Positions 1 through 8,422 of a DNA stretch of 59,462 nt are shown piece by piece. Made by a program: the position numbers and the translations under genes. Under the pieces are notes generated by a model, which was not told where the DNA came from, did no database searches, and saw only the letters and a program-made list of their open reading frames with translations. Source of the stretch: Pseudomonas caspiana (lineage in GTDB: Bacteria > Pseudomonadota > Gammaproteobacteria > Pseudomonadales > Pseudomonadaceae); NCBI RefSeq assembly GCF_002158995.1, contig NZ_LOHF01000004.1, positions 152,298 through 211,759 on the forward strand, given 5' to 3'. How positions within the stretch are numbered: the first letter of the stretch is position 1; the number at the start of each line of letters is the position of its first letter.

Positions 1-27
1 GCACAGCAATGTCGGATTACGGGTATG

Positions 28-117
28 CCGAGCCTAGGCGAGGCACCTAGTGGTGGGGTAAGAGCGCTTTGGTTACTTTCGCGCTTTTCGAAAGTGACGC
101 GCTGTAAAAGCGCAACC
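28..117 (+). repeat. 90-bp dispersed repeat, copy 1
   Basis: This stretch aligns without gaps to the reverse complement of 59350-59439. Both start CCGAGCCTAGGCGAGG, share GTGGTGGGG in the middle and end GCGCAACC, at about 75-80 percent identity by eye. It is probably one of the dispersed intergenic repeats of Pseudomonas genomes. The rest of 1-374 shows no gene apart from the leader of the FKBP gene. Confidence 0.7.
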
Positions 118-374
118 AATTTCAGCCGTGACCGCAATAACGGATATGTACACATAATCACTAAATAAGAAAGATGTGTAGCCATCTATGTCGCGGCAAG
201 GTCACCCAGACCTGAACCCCAACTGAACATCCCACGCTCTTCCCAAGAAAACCTTTGGATACCTGAACTTATCTGCATTTTCTCCCTCTCATGCCGGTAG
301 CCATTGATCGCGGCACCCTGATAAGCTCGCGGCTTTACTCGTTTGCCCTATTGGCGCATGAACAAGGAATCAGA

Positions 375-1124
375 ATGAAACAGCATCGGTTGGCAGCGGC
401 GATTGCCCTGGTCGGTCTGGTACTCGCAGGTTGTGATAAGCAAGCCAGCACTGTTGAGCTGAAAACCCCGGCACAAAAAGCGTCCTACGGCATCGGCCTG
501 AACATGGGCAAAAGCCTGGCTCAGGAAGGCATGGACGATCTGGACTCCAAAGCAGTAGCCCTTGGCATCGAAGATGCCGTCGGCAAGAAAGACCAGAAGC
601 TCAAGGACGAAGAATTGGTTGAAGCCTTCGCAGCGCTGCAAAAGCGTGCCGAAGAGCGTATGGCCAAAATGAGCGAAGAGTCGGCAGCTGCCGGCAAGAA
701 ATTCCTCGAAGAAAACGGCAAGAAGGCTGGTGTAGTGACTACCGCTTCGGGCCTGCAGTACGAAATCGTCAAGAAAGCCGACGGCCCTCAGCCTAAGCCA
801 ACTGACGTAGTGACCGTTCACTACGAAGGCAAGCTGACTGACGGCAAGGTTTTCGACAGCTCTGTTGAGCGTGGCAGCCCGATCGATCTGCCGGTTAGCG
901 GCGTGATCCCGGGTTGGGTTGAAGGTCTGCAACTGATGCACGTTGGCGAGAAGATCAAGCTCTACATCCCGAGCGATCTGGCTTACGGCGCACAGAGCCC
1001 TAGCCCGACAATCCCGGCCAACTCGGTTCTGGTATTCGATCTGGAACTGCTGGGCATCAAGGACCCTGCAGCTGCAGGCGCACCTGACGCTGAAGAAGAG
1101 CCAGCGGCACCCGCTTCCAAGTAA
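375..1124 (+). CDS. FKBP-type peptidyl-prolyl cis-trans isomerase, lipoprotein
   Basis: Predicted 249-residue prolyl isomerase of the Mip/FkpA/FklB group, assisting protein folding in the envelope. The first residues form a signal peptide ending in a lipobox (LVLAGC), so the protein is probably lipid-anchored. An alpha-helical dimerisation-type N-terminal region (about 30-110, rich in Lys and Glu) precedes an FKBP domain (about 120-225) with the family signatures VTVHYEGKLTDGKVFDSS and AYG; a short Ala/Pro/Glu-rich tail follows. The reading frame is open from 291, but the start at 375 is preferred because AAGGAA lies just upstream and the signal peptide begins there. A strong terminator follows the stop, so it is probably monocistronic. 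Confidence 0.9.
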   Translation: MKQHRLAAAIALVGLVLAGCDKQASTVELKTPAQKASYGIGLNMGKSLAQEGMDDLDSKAVALGIEDAVGKKDQKLKDEELVEAFAALQKRAEERMAKMSEESAAAGKKFLEENGKKAGVVTTASGLQYEIVKKADGPQPKPTDVVTVHYEGKLTDGKVFDSSVERGSPIDLPVSGVIPGWVEGLQLMHVGEKIKLYIPSDLAYGAQSPSPTIPANSVLVFDLELLGIKDPAAAGAPDAEEEPAAPASK

Positions 1125-1144
1125 GCGACGCACTGGCTTGAACA

Positions 1145-1172
1145 ACAACGCCCCGTTTCGACGGGGCGTTGT
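1145..1172 (+). terminator. Rho-independent terminator of the FKBP gene
   Basis: A perfect 12-bp stem (ACAACGCCCCGT / ACGGGGCGTTGT) closes a TTCG tetraloop 20 bases after the FKBP stop codon. The T-run after it is short and interrupted. Confidence 0.8.
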
Positions 1173-1403
1173 CGTTTCTGGTCGAACGGATTCGGATGAG
1201 CGCAGTCGGAGTAACATAGCCGACAACAGAGCTGAGTACCTTGTCGGACGATCCAACATTTTTGTGACAGTGGCTGTGGGTAACTTCTGAACAGCCTCAA
1301 GTCAACGATTTTTATGGCTTTTTTTATGTGACTAAAAAACGCCCGATTTGACTCCGGACCACGTAAAACGCGGGTTACGGGCTGAAAAAAGGGCTCTGTT
1401 CAC

Positions 1404-1434
1404 AAGGTTATCCACAAGTTGTGTGGATAACCTT
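1404..1434. promoter_or_regulatory. Hairpin built from two perfect inverted DnaA boxes
   Basis: AAGGTTATCCACA (1404-1416) pairs with TGTGGATAACCTT (1422-1434) across a 5-base loop. Each arm contains the consensus DnaA box TTATCCACA (1408-1416 forward, 1422-1430 reverse). The right arm runs into TTTTTG, so on the plus strand it also looks like a terminator. It sits about 70 bases before the YkvA-like gene. Whether DnaA binds here cannot be told from sequence. Confidence 0.6.
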
Positions 1435-1506
1435 TTTGAGTATCAGGCACCGGCATCTGTAGGCGCGGTGTTTATCGGCACCAAACTTGGCTCAACGGGA
1501 GTGGAC

Positions 1507-1956
1507 ATGAAAGCACCCTGGAATTTGCTCCGATATTTACCCATGGCGCGGCGGCTGATCGCTGCTGGACGCTTGCCGGGTTTGTTATTCGCGGTGGCGC
1601 GCAAAGGTTCGGCTGAAGGTAGCCGTCTGGGCAAAATAAAAGACGACCTGCGCTTGTTGCAGGCGTTATGCCTGGCTTACTGGCGCGGCGAATACCGAGC
1701 CATCAGCCCCAAGGCAATTCTGTCTATCGTGGCGGGGCTGATGTACTTCTTGAGCCCGCTCGACGCGGTCCCTGACTGGATTCCCGGCATCGGTATGCTC
1801 GACGACATCGCCGTGCTGGCTTGGGTCATGAAAAGTCTGGATGCCGAACTGGAGGCATTCCGTCAGTGGCGCGCGCGTCAATCGCCGGAAAAGTTGATCG
1901 TGGTCGAGCGTCTGCCTGCCACCGCTGCTTTGCTGGAGCAGGAAAAAGCCAAGTAA
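1507..1956 (+). CDS. YkvA family protein (DUF1232)
   Basis: Predicted 149-residue protein. The DUF1232 core is at about 75-110: a hydrophobic helix followed by YFLSPLDAVPDWIPGIGMLDD, the family signature with conserved Pro and Asp, abbreviated here to SPLDAVPDWIPG. The molecular function of the family is unknown; members are thought to be membrane-associated. The frame is open from 1348, but that upstream part runs through the DnaA-box hairpin, so ATG 1507 is chosen; GTG 1501 is possible. Transcribed alone, away from the FKBP gene terminator. Confidence 0.8.
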   Translation: MKAPWNLLRYLPMARRLIAAGRLPGLLFAVARKGSAEGSRLGKIKDDLRLLQALCLAYWRGEYRAISPKAILSIVAGLMYFLSPLDAVPDWIPGIGMLDDIAVLAWVMKSLDAELEAFRQWRARQSPEKLIVVERLPATAALLEQEKAK

Positions 1957-2096
1957 CGACGTGATCGGCTGTTTGAACCGTCCCTAATGCCGGGGGAAAA
2001 GGATTCAGGATAGGCAAGCAGCACCGGACCGCTGTTAAGATGCCAGCATGGGAATAAACTTACTCGATTTGTGTAGTTTTCCTACATGGGGGTTGT

Positions 2097-2444
2097 ATGG
2101 ATCTGCAGGTTATTTCTCGGAATGGGGAGCCGGAGTACGCAGTTCTGCCGTGGGCTCAGTATCAGGCTTTGCTGAAGGCGGCCGGTCTTTCCCCTCAGTC
2201 AGTGGCTGAACCCGCGCCAGTGTCGACCGCGGCGGTTGCCGATGCTGCTGAATTGCCCGGTCTTGATCAACTCGCCGCGCTACGCGCTGCCAAGGGTCTG
2301 GAACTCTCGCAACTGGCGAGAACCGTTGGCATCAGCCCGTCGTATCTGGAAATGATCGAGAGCGGCGAGCGCAAACCGGACGCCGCAATTCTTCGCAGTC
2401 TGGCTTGGGAAATGGGTGTGACGGGCTGGCGAGGTGAGGCATGA
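2097..2444 (+). CDS. XRE family DNA-binding protein, antitoxin-like
   Basis: Predicted 115-residue regulator. The N-terminal stretch (NGEPEYAVLPWAQYQALL) resembles the short leader found in many HTH antitoxins (K-D-G-K-P-E-Y-A-V-L-P type). A Cro/C1-type helix-turn-helix follows at about 60-110 (LRAAKGLELSQLARTVGIS then YLEMIESGERKP). Its last codons overlap the next gene by 4 bases (ATGA), so the two are translationally coupled. It probably binds its own promoter, by analogy with the family. No known toxin fold is recognisable in the partner, so calling it a toxin-antitoxin pair is only a possibility. Confidence 0.8.
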   Translation: MDLQVISRNGEPEYAVLPWAQYQALLKAAGLSPQSVAEPAPVSTAAVADAAELPGLDQLAALRAAKGLELSQLARTVGISPSYLEMIESGERKPDAAILRSLAWEMGVTGWRGEA

Positions 2445-2800
2445 GTGTGCGCATCAGCCGTCAGCATTGGGACGGGCTGCTGGCGGAACTGGACCAGGCG
2501 CGTCGTCAGCGTCATCTGTTGACCTATCGTGCATTGCTGGAACGTCTGCAATTGCCAAGTCCGGCCATGCAGACCCTGACAGCCGCACTGGAACACCTCG
2601 CGGCTATGGATGCCAAAGCAGAGCAGCCTTTGCGTAGTTCACTCGTGATCAGCCAGGGTGCCAGCCGTTTGCCGCGTACCGGGTTTTTCGAGTGTGCTGA
2701 GCGTCTAGGGCGATTTTCAGGGCCCTCCGACGGCGTTGCTGCGGCGTCTTGGCATGCGTCGGAAGTGGTTCGGGTGTTTGAGTTCAGTTATCCCGAATAA
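2441..2800 (+). CDS. Hypothetical protein coupled to the XRE regulator
   Basis: A 119-residue protein that I do not recognise. It is predicted mostly helical in the first 70 residues (leucine- and arginine-rich, HWDGLLAELDQARRQR), then has a less ordered C-terminal half ending in aromatic and acidic residues. No signal peptide or membrane segment is visible. It starts inside the end of the XRE gene (ATGA overlap) and therefore probably works with it. A REP palindrome follows, then the convergent EAL-GGDEF gene. Confidence 0.65.
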   Translation: MSVRISRQHWDGLLAELDQARRQRHLLTYRALLERLQLPSPAMQTLTAALEHLAAMDAKAEQPLRSSLVISQGASRLPRTGFFECAERLGRFSGPSDGVAAASWHASEVVRVFEFSYPE

Positions 2801-2824
2801 CGTTTAGATCAATGCGCTGGTTTA

Positions 2825-2893
2825 CAGGAGCTACCGAAGGCTGCGAATTGCGTATCACAGAAATAACGATTTCGCAGCCTGTGGCAGCTCCTG
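2825..2893. repeat. REP inverted pair, GGAGCTGCCG family
   Basis: Two arms, CAGGAGCTACCGAAGGCTGC and its near-complement GCAGCCTGTGGCAGCTCCTG, flank a short spacer between two convergent genes. Confidence 0.8.
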
Positions 2894-2900
2894 CAGAAAA

Positions 2901-4691
2901 TCATGTTCCTGCCAGTTGGTCCTTGATTGCCAACCCCAACTCCCGCGTATCAATCACATGCACACTCGCGCCAACAATGTCTTTGGCGTGGTGCTTAGCC
3001 TCTGAAGCCAGTTCGGCCAACTGGCTTGCATCGAGTTCGTTGCAGGATTCGCTGTGCAAGTGGATCACGCCAATGGACAACGAGAGCAGGGGGAATTCCT
3101 GGCGCTGTCCCTGGCGATTGGAAGCGATGAAGCAGCCTGCTTCCAGATGCTCGGAGCGATAAAAGCGGCGGCACTGATTCTGAAAGTCTTCCAGCAGTAA
3201 ATTCAAACGCTTCTGCCAGTCTTCGGAGCCGAGCACCATCAGGAAATCGTCGCCACCGATATGGCCGACGAAGTCCTGGCTTGGGTCGATGCGATCATTC
3301 AGGCACTGCGCCAGGCACAGCAAGACTTCGTCGCCCCGGCCATAGCCATAGATATCGTTGAAGGGTTTGAAGCTGTCGATGTCCACGTAGCAGATCATCG
3401 ACTCGCGCCCTTGTTGGAGCAAACGCGTCAGGCATTGCTGGATCGGAACGTTACCCGGCAGTAGCGTTAGAGGGTTGGCATAGCGGGCCTGCTGGATCTT
3501 CAGTTCAGTGATCAGCTTGAGGACATCGATCACCCGTCCAAGCCCTAGATAGCTGCCGTTCAAGGTGATGATGAAGTCTTCTTCGATACGCTGCCGGGCA
3601 CGGCTGGTCAGCAATCGACTGACTTTCTGCAGGGACTGGTTTAACTCCACGGCAAGGAAGTCGTCGCTCATCAGGCGGCTGATCGGCTTGCGGGCGAACA
3701 GTTCGGTGCCAAAGGGTTTGAGCAGCACTTCGGACAACGAATGCCGATGCACGATGCCGCACGGTCGACCCTGGTCATCCAGTACAGCCATTGAGTTCAG
3801 CGCCGCCTGCTTGCGAAAGGCTTCGAGCACTGACGCGGTCGGAGTGCTTTGCTCAACGGCCGGTTGCTCGTTGAGCAAAGCGCTCAGGTCGCTGCCTTCG
3901 TCGGTCAGGGATGGCGTCGCCAGAGCGTCCAGTTTTGGCAGCAGCTTGCGGGCGTCGCGGGGCGGTTGTTCCTGCGGGCGGCAAAGCAGATAGCCCTGTA
4001 CCAGATCTACACCCATCTCACTGAGTACCGCGAGTTCTTCCGGCAACTCGATACCTTCGGCGATGACTGAGGCTCGTGACGCTTTGGCCATTTGCAGCAT
4101 CGAACCGACGAACTCACGTTTGACGGCATCCTGATGAATGCCGTCGATGAAGTGTCGGTCGATCTTCACGTATTCGGGCCGTAACTCTGACCATAAGCGC
4201 AGGCTGGAGTAACCAGCGCCGAGATCATCCATGGCGATGGAAAAGCCCATGTCACGATAGTGATGCAGCGCGGTATACAGCAGCTCGAAATCTTCCGTCG
4301 GGGTTTGCTCGGTCAGCTCGATCACCACCTTGTTAGGCGCGATGCCATAGCGTTGCAGCAGCTCCAGTGTTCTCCCGGGCGGATGCGTGGGCTCCAGCAG
4401 GGATTCCGGCGAGATATTGAGAAACAGCATGCCTTCCAGCTGTTGTTCGCTGAATCGGCGACAGGCACTTTCCCGACAGGCCATTTCCAGCTCGCTCAGG
4501 CGCCCGGCATGGCGTGCCACCGCGAACAGGTTGATCGGGGAGTGCAGGGTGCTGTTGGAGGGGCCACGCGTCAGCGCTTCATAACCCAGAATCCGCCGCT
4601 CGCTCAGTGACACAATCGGTTGGAACAGGCTGTGCAGATCGCTGTGAGCGAGAATCGAGCTCAGTGCGCTCAGCTGTTCTGTCATGGTCAT
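2901..4691 (-). CDS. EAL-CBS-GGDEF cyclic-di-GMP protein
   Basis: Predicted 596-residue cytoplasmic protein handling cyclic di-GMP. An EAL phosphodiesterase domain is N-terminal (about 15-245) with the expected residues: E38 in YEAL, N92, E125, D155/D156 in DDLGAGYSS, K176, E212 and Q232. A CBS-pair region (about 285-400) may bind a nucleotide. A GGDEF domain is C-terminal (about 405-585); its signature reads GGDDF (479-483) and the RxxD inhibitory site is absent (PSQD at that position). The EAL side looks active and the GGDEF side may be active or act as a sensor. An unusually strong hairpin lies 17 bases upstream of the start. No transmembrane segment is visible. The start is ATG 4691, with a second ATG at 4685. 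Confidence 0.9.
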   Translation of the reverse strand: MTMTEQLSALSSILAHSDLHSLFQPIVSLSERRILGYEALTRGPSNSTLHSPINLFAVARHAGRLSELEMACRESACRRFSEQQLEGMLFLNISPESLLEPTHPPGRTLELLQRYGIAPNKVVIELTEQTPTEDFELLYTALHHYRDMGFSIAMDDLGAGYSSLRLWSELRPEYVKIDRHFIDGIHQDAVKREFVGSMLQMAKASRASVIAEGIELPEELAVLSEMGVDLVQGYLLCRPQEQPPRDARKLLPKLDALATPSLTDEGSDLSALLNEQPAVEQSTPTASVLEAFRKQAALNSMAVLDDQGRPCGIVHRHSLSEVLLKPFGTELFARKPISRLMSDDFLAVELNQSLQKVSRLLTSRARQRIEEDFIITLNGSYLGLGRVIDVLKLITELKIQQARYANPLTLLPGNVPIQQCLTRLLQQGRESMICYVDIDSFKPFNDIYGYGRGDEVLLCLAQCLNDRIDPSQDFVGHIGGDDFLMVLGSEDWQKRLNLLLEDFQNQCRRFYRSEHLEAGCFIASNRQGQRQEFPLLSLSIGVIHLHSESCNELDASQLAELASEAKHHAKDIVGASVHVIDTRELGLAIKDQLAGT

Positions 4692-4708
4692 GGCAATCTC
4701 GAGGCAAG

Positions 4709-4748
4709 AAATAAGGGGCTAAACGCCAGTGCGTTGAGCCCCTTATTT
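4709..4748. terminator. Strong bidirectional hairpin just upstream of the EAL-GGDEF start
   Basis: AAATAAGGGGCT (4709-4720) pairs with AGCCCCTTATTT (4737-4748), and the loop contains a further nested AACGC/GCGTT stem with a four-base loop. It resembles a terminator on both strands, although the T-runs are interrupted. For the minus strand it ends 17 bases before the start codon of the EAL-GGDEF gene, so it could end read-through from prc or act as an attenuator. Confidence 0.65.
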
Positions 4749-4876
4749 CACGACAGATTCATGACTGTTTGATGACGATTGCTATCAAATAGCCAGTCCT
4801 CTGGATTCAATCCGAATTTTTGTACCAGGTCGCCCTGTGTCCCTGACACCGCGCTATCGCGCGACAAACACGGGAC

Positions 4877-4983
4877 CTGTAGGAGTGACCGGGGTGGCGA
4901 TCCACATTGCTCGCGATTCGGTCTGTCAGGCAATAAATATATTGCCTGTACTGGAGCTATCGCGAGCAAGCTCACTCCTACGG
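4877..4983. repeat. Disrupted REP pair, GAGCTTGCTCGCGA family
   Basis: The right arm is intact (TATCGCGAGCAAGCTCACTC). The left arm begins GTAGGAGTGA but about 20 unrelated bases separate it from GCTCGCGA. A separate palindrome, CAGGCAAT...ATTGCCTG, sits at 4927-4948 in the spacer. Confidence 0.65.
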
Positions 4984-4995
4984 AAGTTGCAAACG

Positions 4996-5089
4996 CCTGT
5001 AGGAGCTCACGAGCAACGCGAGGCAGCGATTACAATTCGCCTGACACACCGCAATCGCGGGCGTCGTAACCTCCGTGCGCTCCTACAGG
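4996..5089. repeat. REP inverted pair, GAGCTCACGAGCAACGCGAG family
   Basis: It begins CCTGTAGGAGCTCACGAGC and ends GTGCGCTCCTACAGG, immediately downstream of the prc stop codon, where it may protect the 3' end of the transcript. Together with the preceding repeat and the hairpin it fills the 405-base gap 4692-5096; no gene is seen there. Confidence 0.8.
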
Positions 5090-5096
5090 GACCTGT

Positions 5097-7178
5097 TTAC
5101 TTCTTGGCGACCGAAGCACTCAAGCCCAGATAGTCGATCAGAATACGACCGGTCTCGGACAGGTAAGCATCGTCCTCCGGTTTGGCGTTCTCGTCTTCTA
5201 CCGGGAGGGCATCTTCGTCTTCTTTCTTCAGCTCTTTAAGCGGCTCTTCACCTTTGGCCTTGCGACGGGCGTTTTCCAGCGCCAGTTGCCTGGCTTCGAT
5301 GGACGCGTGCTCTGCGCGACGGTCCGCTTCGTTGAGGCTGACCGTTTTCTCATTCATCAATTGCTTGGCCAAGGCCAAGCGATTTTCGATGAACACGAAC
5401 TCTGCATCCTTCGCCGAACGGCTTTCATGTCGCGACTGAAGCTGGGCCAGGAACGGCTTGAACGGGTCAATGGCCGGCTTGATCGCCGGTTTGATGCTGT
5501 CCCATGGCATTGCCTCAGGCAGTGCGCTCTCGCCAATTTCCTTGGTGTCGATGATCGACGGATAAGTGATGTCCGGCACTACCCCCTGATGCTGGGTACT
5601 CTGCCCGGAAACCCGGTAGAACTTCGCCAGAGTCAGTTTCAGCTCGCCGTGATTAAGCGGCTGAATGGTCTGCACGGTCCCTTTACCGAAGGTCTGGCCG
5701 CCGATAATCAGCGCGCGGTGATAGTCCTGCATGGCACCTGCGAAAATCTCCGAGGCCGAGGCAGACAGACGGTTGACCAGCAGCGCCATCGGGCCTTTGT
5801 AGAAAGCGCCGGTGTCTTCGTCTTCAAGTACATCAACCTTACCGTCGGCATTACGCACCAGAACGGTCGGGCCTTTGTCGATGAACAGGCTAGTCAGTTC
5901 GGTCGCTTCCTGCAGCGAGCCGCCACCATTGTTACGCAGATCCAGGACCACACCGTCGACCTTTTCGGCCTGCAGTTCGGTCAGCAGTTTCTTCACGTCA
6001 CGGGTGGTGCTCTTGTACTGCGGGTCGCCAGCGCGATACGCCTTGAAGTCCAGATAGAAAGCCGGAATGTCGATCACGCCGAGCTTGTAGTCGCGGCCAT
6101 CCTGTTTCAGATGCAGGATCGATTTCTTCGCAGCCTGTTCTTCCAGCTTCACCGCTTCGCGAGTGATAGCGACGATCTTGCTGGTCTGGTCATTCGGCGC
6201 ATTGCTGGCCGGAATCACTTCCAGGCGCACAACAGAGCCCTTCGGACCACGAATCAGTTTGACGACTTCATCCAGACGCCAGCCGATCACGTCCACCATC
6301 TCTTTGTCGCCCTGAGCGACGGCGACGATCTTGTCGGCAGGCGCAACCTGTTTGGTTTTGGCGGCAGGGCCGGCCGGTACCAGACGCACGATCTTCACGT
6401 TGTCGTTGTCGCTCTGCAACACGGCGCCAATGCCTTCCAGCGACAGGCTCATGTTGATGTCAAAGTTTTCCGCGCTGTCCGGAGACAGATAGTTGGTGTG
6501 CGGATCGTAAGACATGGCGAAGGTGTTGATGTATGCCTGGAAGATATCTTCAGCACGAGTCTGACTCAGACGTGCCAGTTGATTCTTGTAGCGCTTGGTC
6601 AGCGTCTCCTGAATCTTGGCCGGGTCTTTACCCGCGATCTTCAGGCGCAGGACTTCGTCCTTGACGCGCTTGCGCCACAGGTCATCCAGTTCAGCTTCGT
6701 TTTTCGGCCAGGCGGCGTCCTTGCGATCCACCAGCAAGCTTTCCTTAGCGGTGAAATCAAGTTTGTCGACGCCTTTGTTCAATTCAGCCAGGGCGAAATC
6801 CAGACGCGACTTGATGCGGTCCAGATAACGCTTGTAGATGGTAAAACCAGGATTCAGGTCGCCGCTTTTCAGGAAATCGTCGAACTGGGTACGCCACTTG
6901 TCGAACTCGGCGACATCGCTGGCGAGGAAGTAGCTGCGCGCCGGGTCCAGAAGCTTGAGGTAGCTTTCATAGATGATCACCGAACGTTTGTCGTCCAGTG
7001 GCGGTTTGCTGTAATGATGACGCTTGAGCAGCTCAACCACGTTAAGACTGGCGATCACTTCGTCGCGATCCGGCTGGAGGTTATCCCAGCTATTGGCGGC
7101 AAAAGAACTGGCGGACATCGGCAAAATGCTGAGACCCACGACCAGCGCAAGGGCGGTACTTGGTAAGAAATGCTTCAT
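5097..7178 (-). CDS. prc: Periplasmic tail-specific protease Prc/Ctp (AlgO)
   Basis: Predicted 693-residue S41-family protease that degrades periplasmic proteins marked at the C-terminus; in P. aeruginosa the orthologue (AlgO) acts on the MucA pathway. A signal peptide ends SSFA-ANSWDN. A PDZ domain follows the N-terminal helical region (GIGAVLQ through VRLEVIP, about 250-330). The catalytic domain carries LRNNGGGSLQEA and SASASEIFAGAMQDY. By the spacing known for E. coli Tsp (S430/K455), the dyad is S474 and K499 (in FGKGTVQT). The tail is charged. The start at 7178 (MKHFLPST) gives the best signal peptide; ATG 7211 is in frame and would add 11 residues. No good ribosome site decides between them. 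Confidence 0.92.
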   Translation of the reverse strand: MKHFLPSTALALVVGLSILPMSASSFAANSWDNLQPDRDEVIASLNVVELLKRHHYSKPPLDDKRSVIIYESYLKLLDPARSYFLASDVAEFDKWRTQFDDFLKSGDLNPGFTIYKRYLDRIKSRLDFALAELNKGVDKLDFTAKESLLVDRKDAAWPKNEAELDDLWRKRVKDEVLRLKIAGKDPAKIQETLTKRYKNQLARLSQTRAEDIFQAYINTFAMSYDPHTNYLSPDSAENFDINMSLSLEGIGAVLQSDNDNVKIVRLVPAGPAAKTKQVAPADKIVAVAQGDKEMVDVIGWRLDEVVKLIRGPKGSVVRLEVIPASNAPNDQTSKIVAITREAVKLEEQAAKKSILHLKQDGRDYKLGVIDIPAFYLDFKAYRAGDPQYKSTTRDVKKLLTELQAEKVDGVVLDLRNNGGGSLQEATELTSLFIDKGPTVLVRNADGKVDVLEDEDTGAFYKGPMALLVNRLSASASEIFAGAMQDYHRALIIGGQTFGKGTVQTIQPLNHGELKLTLAKFYRVSGQSTQHQGVVPDITYPSIIDTKEIGESALPEAMPWDSIKPAIKPAIDPFKPFLAQLQSRHESRSAKDAEFVFIENRLALAKQLMNEKTVSLNEADRRAEHASIEARQLALENARRKAKGEEPLKELKKEDEDALPVEDENAKPEDDAYLSETGRILIDYLGLSASVAKK

Positions 7179-7320
7179 GCTGATTCGACGCGGGGACAAT
7201 TGATAACGCATATTAGGCCGTCTTTGGAAGTCGCCGGTTCCGTCGGATCCGGTCGCATAATGCAAGAAAGCCCGTGCTGTTTCAGCTTCGGGCTCAGTCC
7301 AGACTCACTATGGAGGCACT

Positions 7321-8283
7321 GTGAAGGCATTGCAAGGCGTTGAAGGTCGTGTGGAATGGGTCGATGAGCCAAGTCCGGCGCTCGATGTAGGGCAAGTTCG
7401 TATCAAAGTTGCCGCTGCGGGTTTGAATCGGGCTGATTTATTACAGCGTGCGGGGCTCTATCCGCCGCCGCCCGGGGCTAGCGAAATTCTCGGGATGGAG
7501 TGTTCCGGAGTCATCGCCGAAGTCGGGCCGGGGGCTTCCTGGCAAGTGGGCGACAGGGTCTGCGCGCTGCTGGCTGGCGGGGCGATGGCGGAAGAAGCGG
7601 TGGTTGATGGACGGCATGTCTTGCCGGTTCCTGAAGGCTTGTCACTGGCCGAGGCCGCCGCCATTCCGGAAGTCTATGCCACCGCATGGCTTAACCTGTT
7701 TCAGCTTGCAGGTCTAAAGCCCGGCGAGAAAGTGTTGTTACACGCTGGCGCAAGCGGAGTTGGTTCAGCTGGTATTCAGCTTTGCAAGGCGTTTGGCAAT
7801 CCTGTCTGGGTCAGCGTTGGCTCGGCGGACCGTCTGGAGTACTGCATCGAGTTGGGTGCTCAGGGCGGCGTAGTGCGTAATGAAAGCCTGGACAGCCTGA
7901 AGGATTTTGCGCCGTTCAATGTGATCCTTGATCCTGTGGGCGCCAACTATGCCGAGCTGAACGTCAAACTGCTGGGTGTGGACGGTCGCTGGGTGCTGAT
8001 CGGCCTGATGGGTGGCCGCGAGGCGCAGGTGGACATGGCGCAGATTCTGGGTAAACGCATCCAGTTGCTGGGTTCGACCTTGCGCAGCCGCGATGACACG
8101 TTCAAGGCTGACCTTTTGCATGATCTGGGGCAGCACGTCTGGCCACTGTTCACCGAAGGCCGCCTCAAACCCCAGCTGGCCCGCAGCTACCCGATCAAGG
8201 ATGCAGAAGCGGCTTATGCCGAGCTGGCGACCAACAAGGTCAATGGCAAGCTGGTGCTGGTGATTGATGAAAGCCTGGTTTAA
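7321..8283 (+). CDS. NAD(P)H:quinone oxidoreductase, PIG3/zinc-free MDR family
   Basis: Predicted 320-residue cytoplasmic medium-chain dehydrogenase/reductase reducing quinones with NADPH. The N-terminal GroES-like domain has AAGLNRADLLQRAGLYPPPP, shortened here to NRADLLQRAGLYPPPP, typical of the PIG3/QOR group, and lacks the zinc ligands of alcohol dehydrogenases. The Rossmann segment is LLHAGASGVGSAGIQLCKA (about 141-159). The start is GTG 7321, supported by GGAGG 8 bases upstream. It is divergent from prc with a 142-base gap, which must hold both promoters. A REP pair follows the stop codon. Confidence 0.88.
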   Translation: MKALQGVEGRVEWVDEPSPALDVGQVRIKVAAAGLNRADLLQRAGLYPPPPGASEILGMECSGVIAEVGPGASWQVGDRVCALLAGGAMAEEAVVDGRHVLPVPEGLSLAEAAAIPEVYATAWLNLFQLAGLKPGEKVLLHAGASGVGSAGIQLCKAFGNPVWVSVGSADRLEYCIELGAQGGVVRNESLDSLKDFAPFNVILDPVGANYAELNVKLLGVDGRWVLIGLMGGREAQVDMAQILGKRIQLLGSTLRSRDDTFKADLLHDLGQHVWPLFTEGRLKPQLARSYPIKDAEAAYAELATNKVNGKLVLVIDESLV

Positions 8284-8316
8284 AGCCTGATTCTGGAATC
8301 CTGACTTTATCCCGTC

Positions 8317-8404
8317 GTGGGAGCTGTGCTTGCCCGCGATAAGGACACCGCGAACCAAAGTGAATCGCGTCCAGCCTTATCGCGGGCAAGCACCGCTCCC
8401 ACAG
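8317..8404. repeat. REP inverted pair, GGCTTGCCCGCGAT family
   Basis: GTGGGAGCTGTGCTTGCCCG on the left and its complement GGGCAAGCACCGCTCCCAC on the right, between two convergent genes. Confidence 0.85.
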
Positions 8405-8422
8405 GGAATGTAGCCAGGCTTG

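Noticed and set aside
4779..5133. Two overlapping short frames upstream of prc's 3' end
   Set aside because: They run through REP repeats (translated palindromes) and have no coding character.
5286..7166. 626-residue open frame on the plus strand across prc
   Set aside because: It is antisense to a clear S41 protease and has no family features; it is a shadow of high-GC codon usage.
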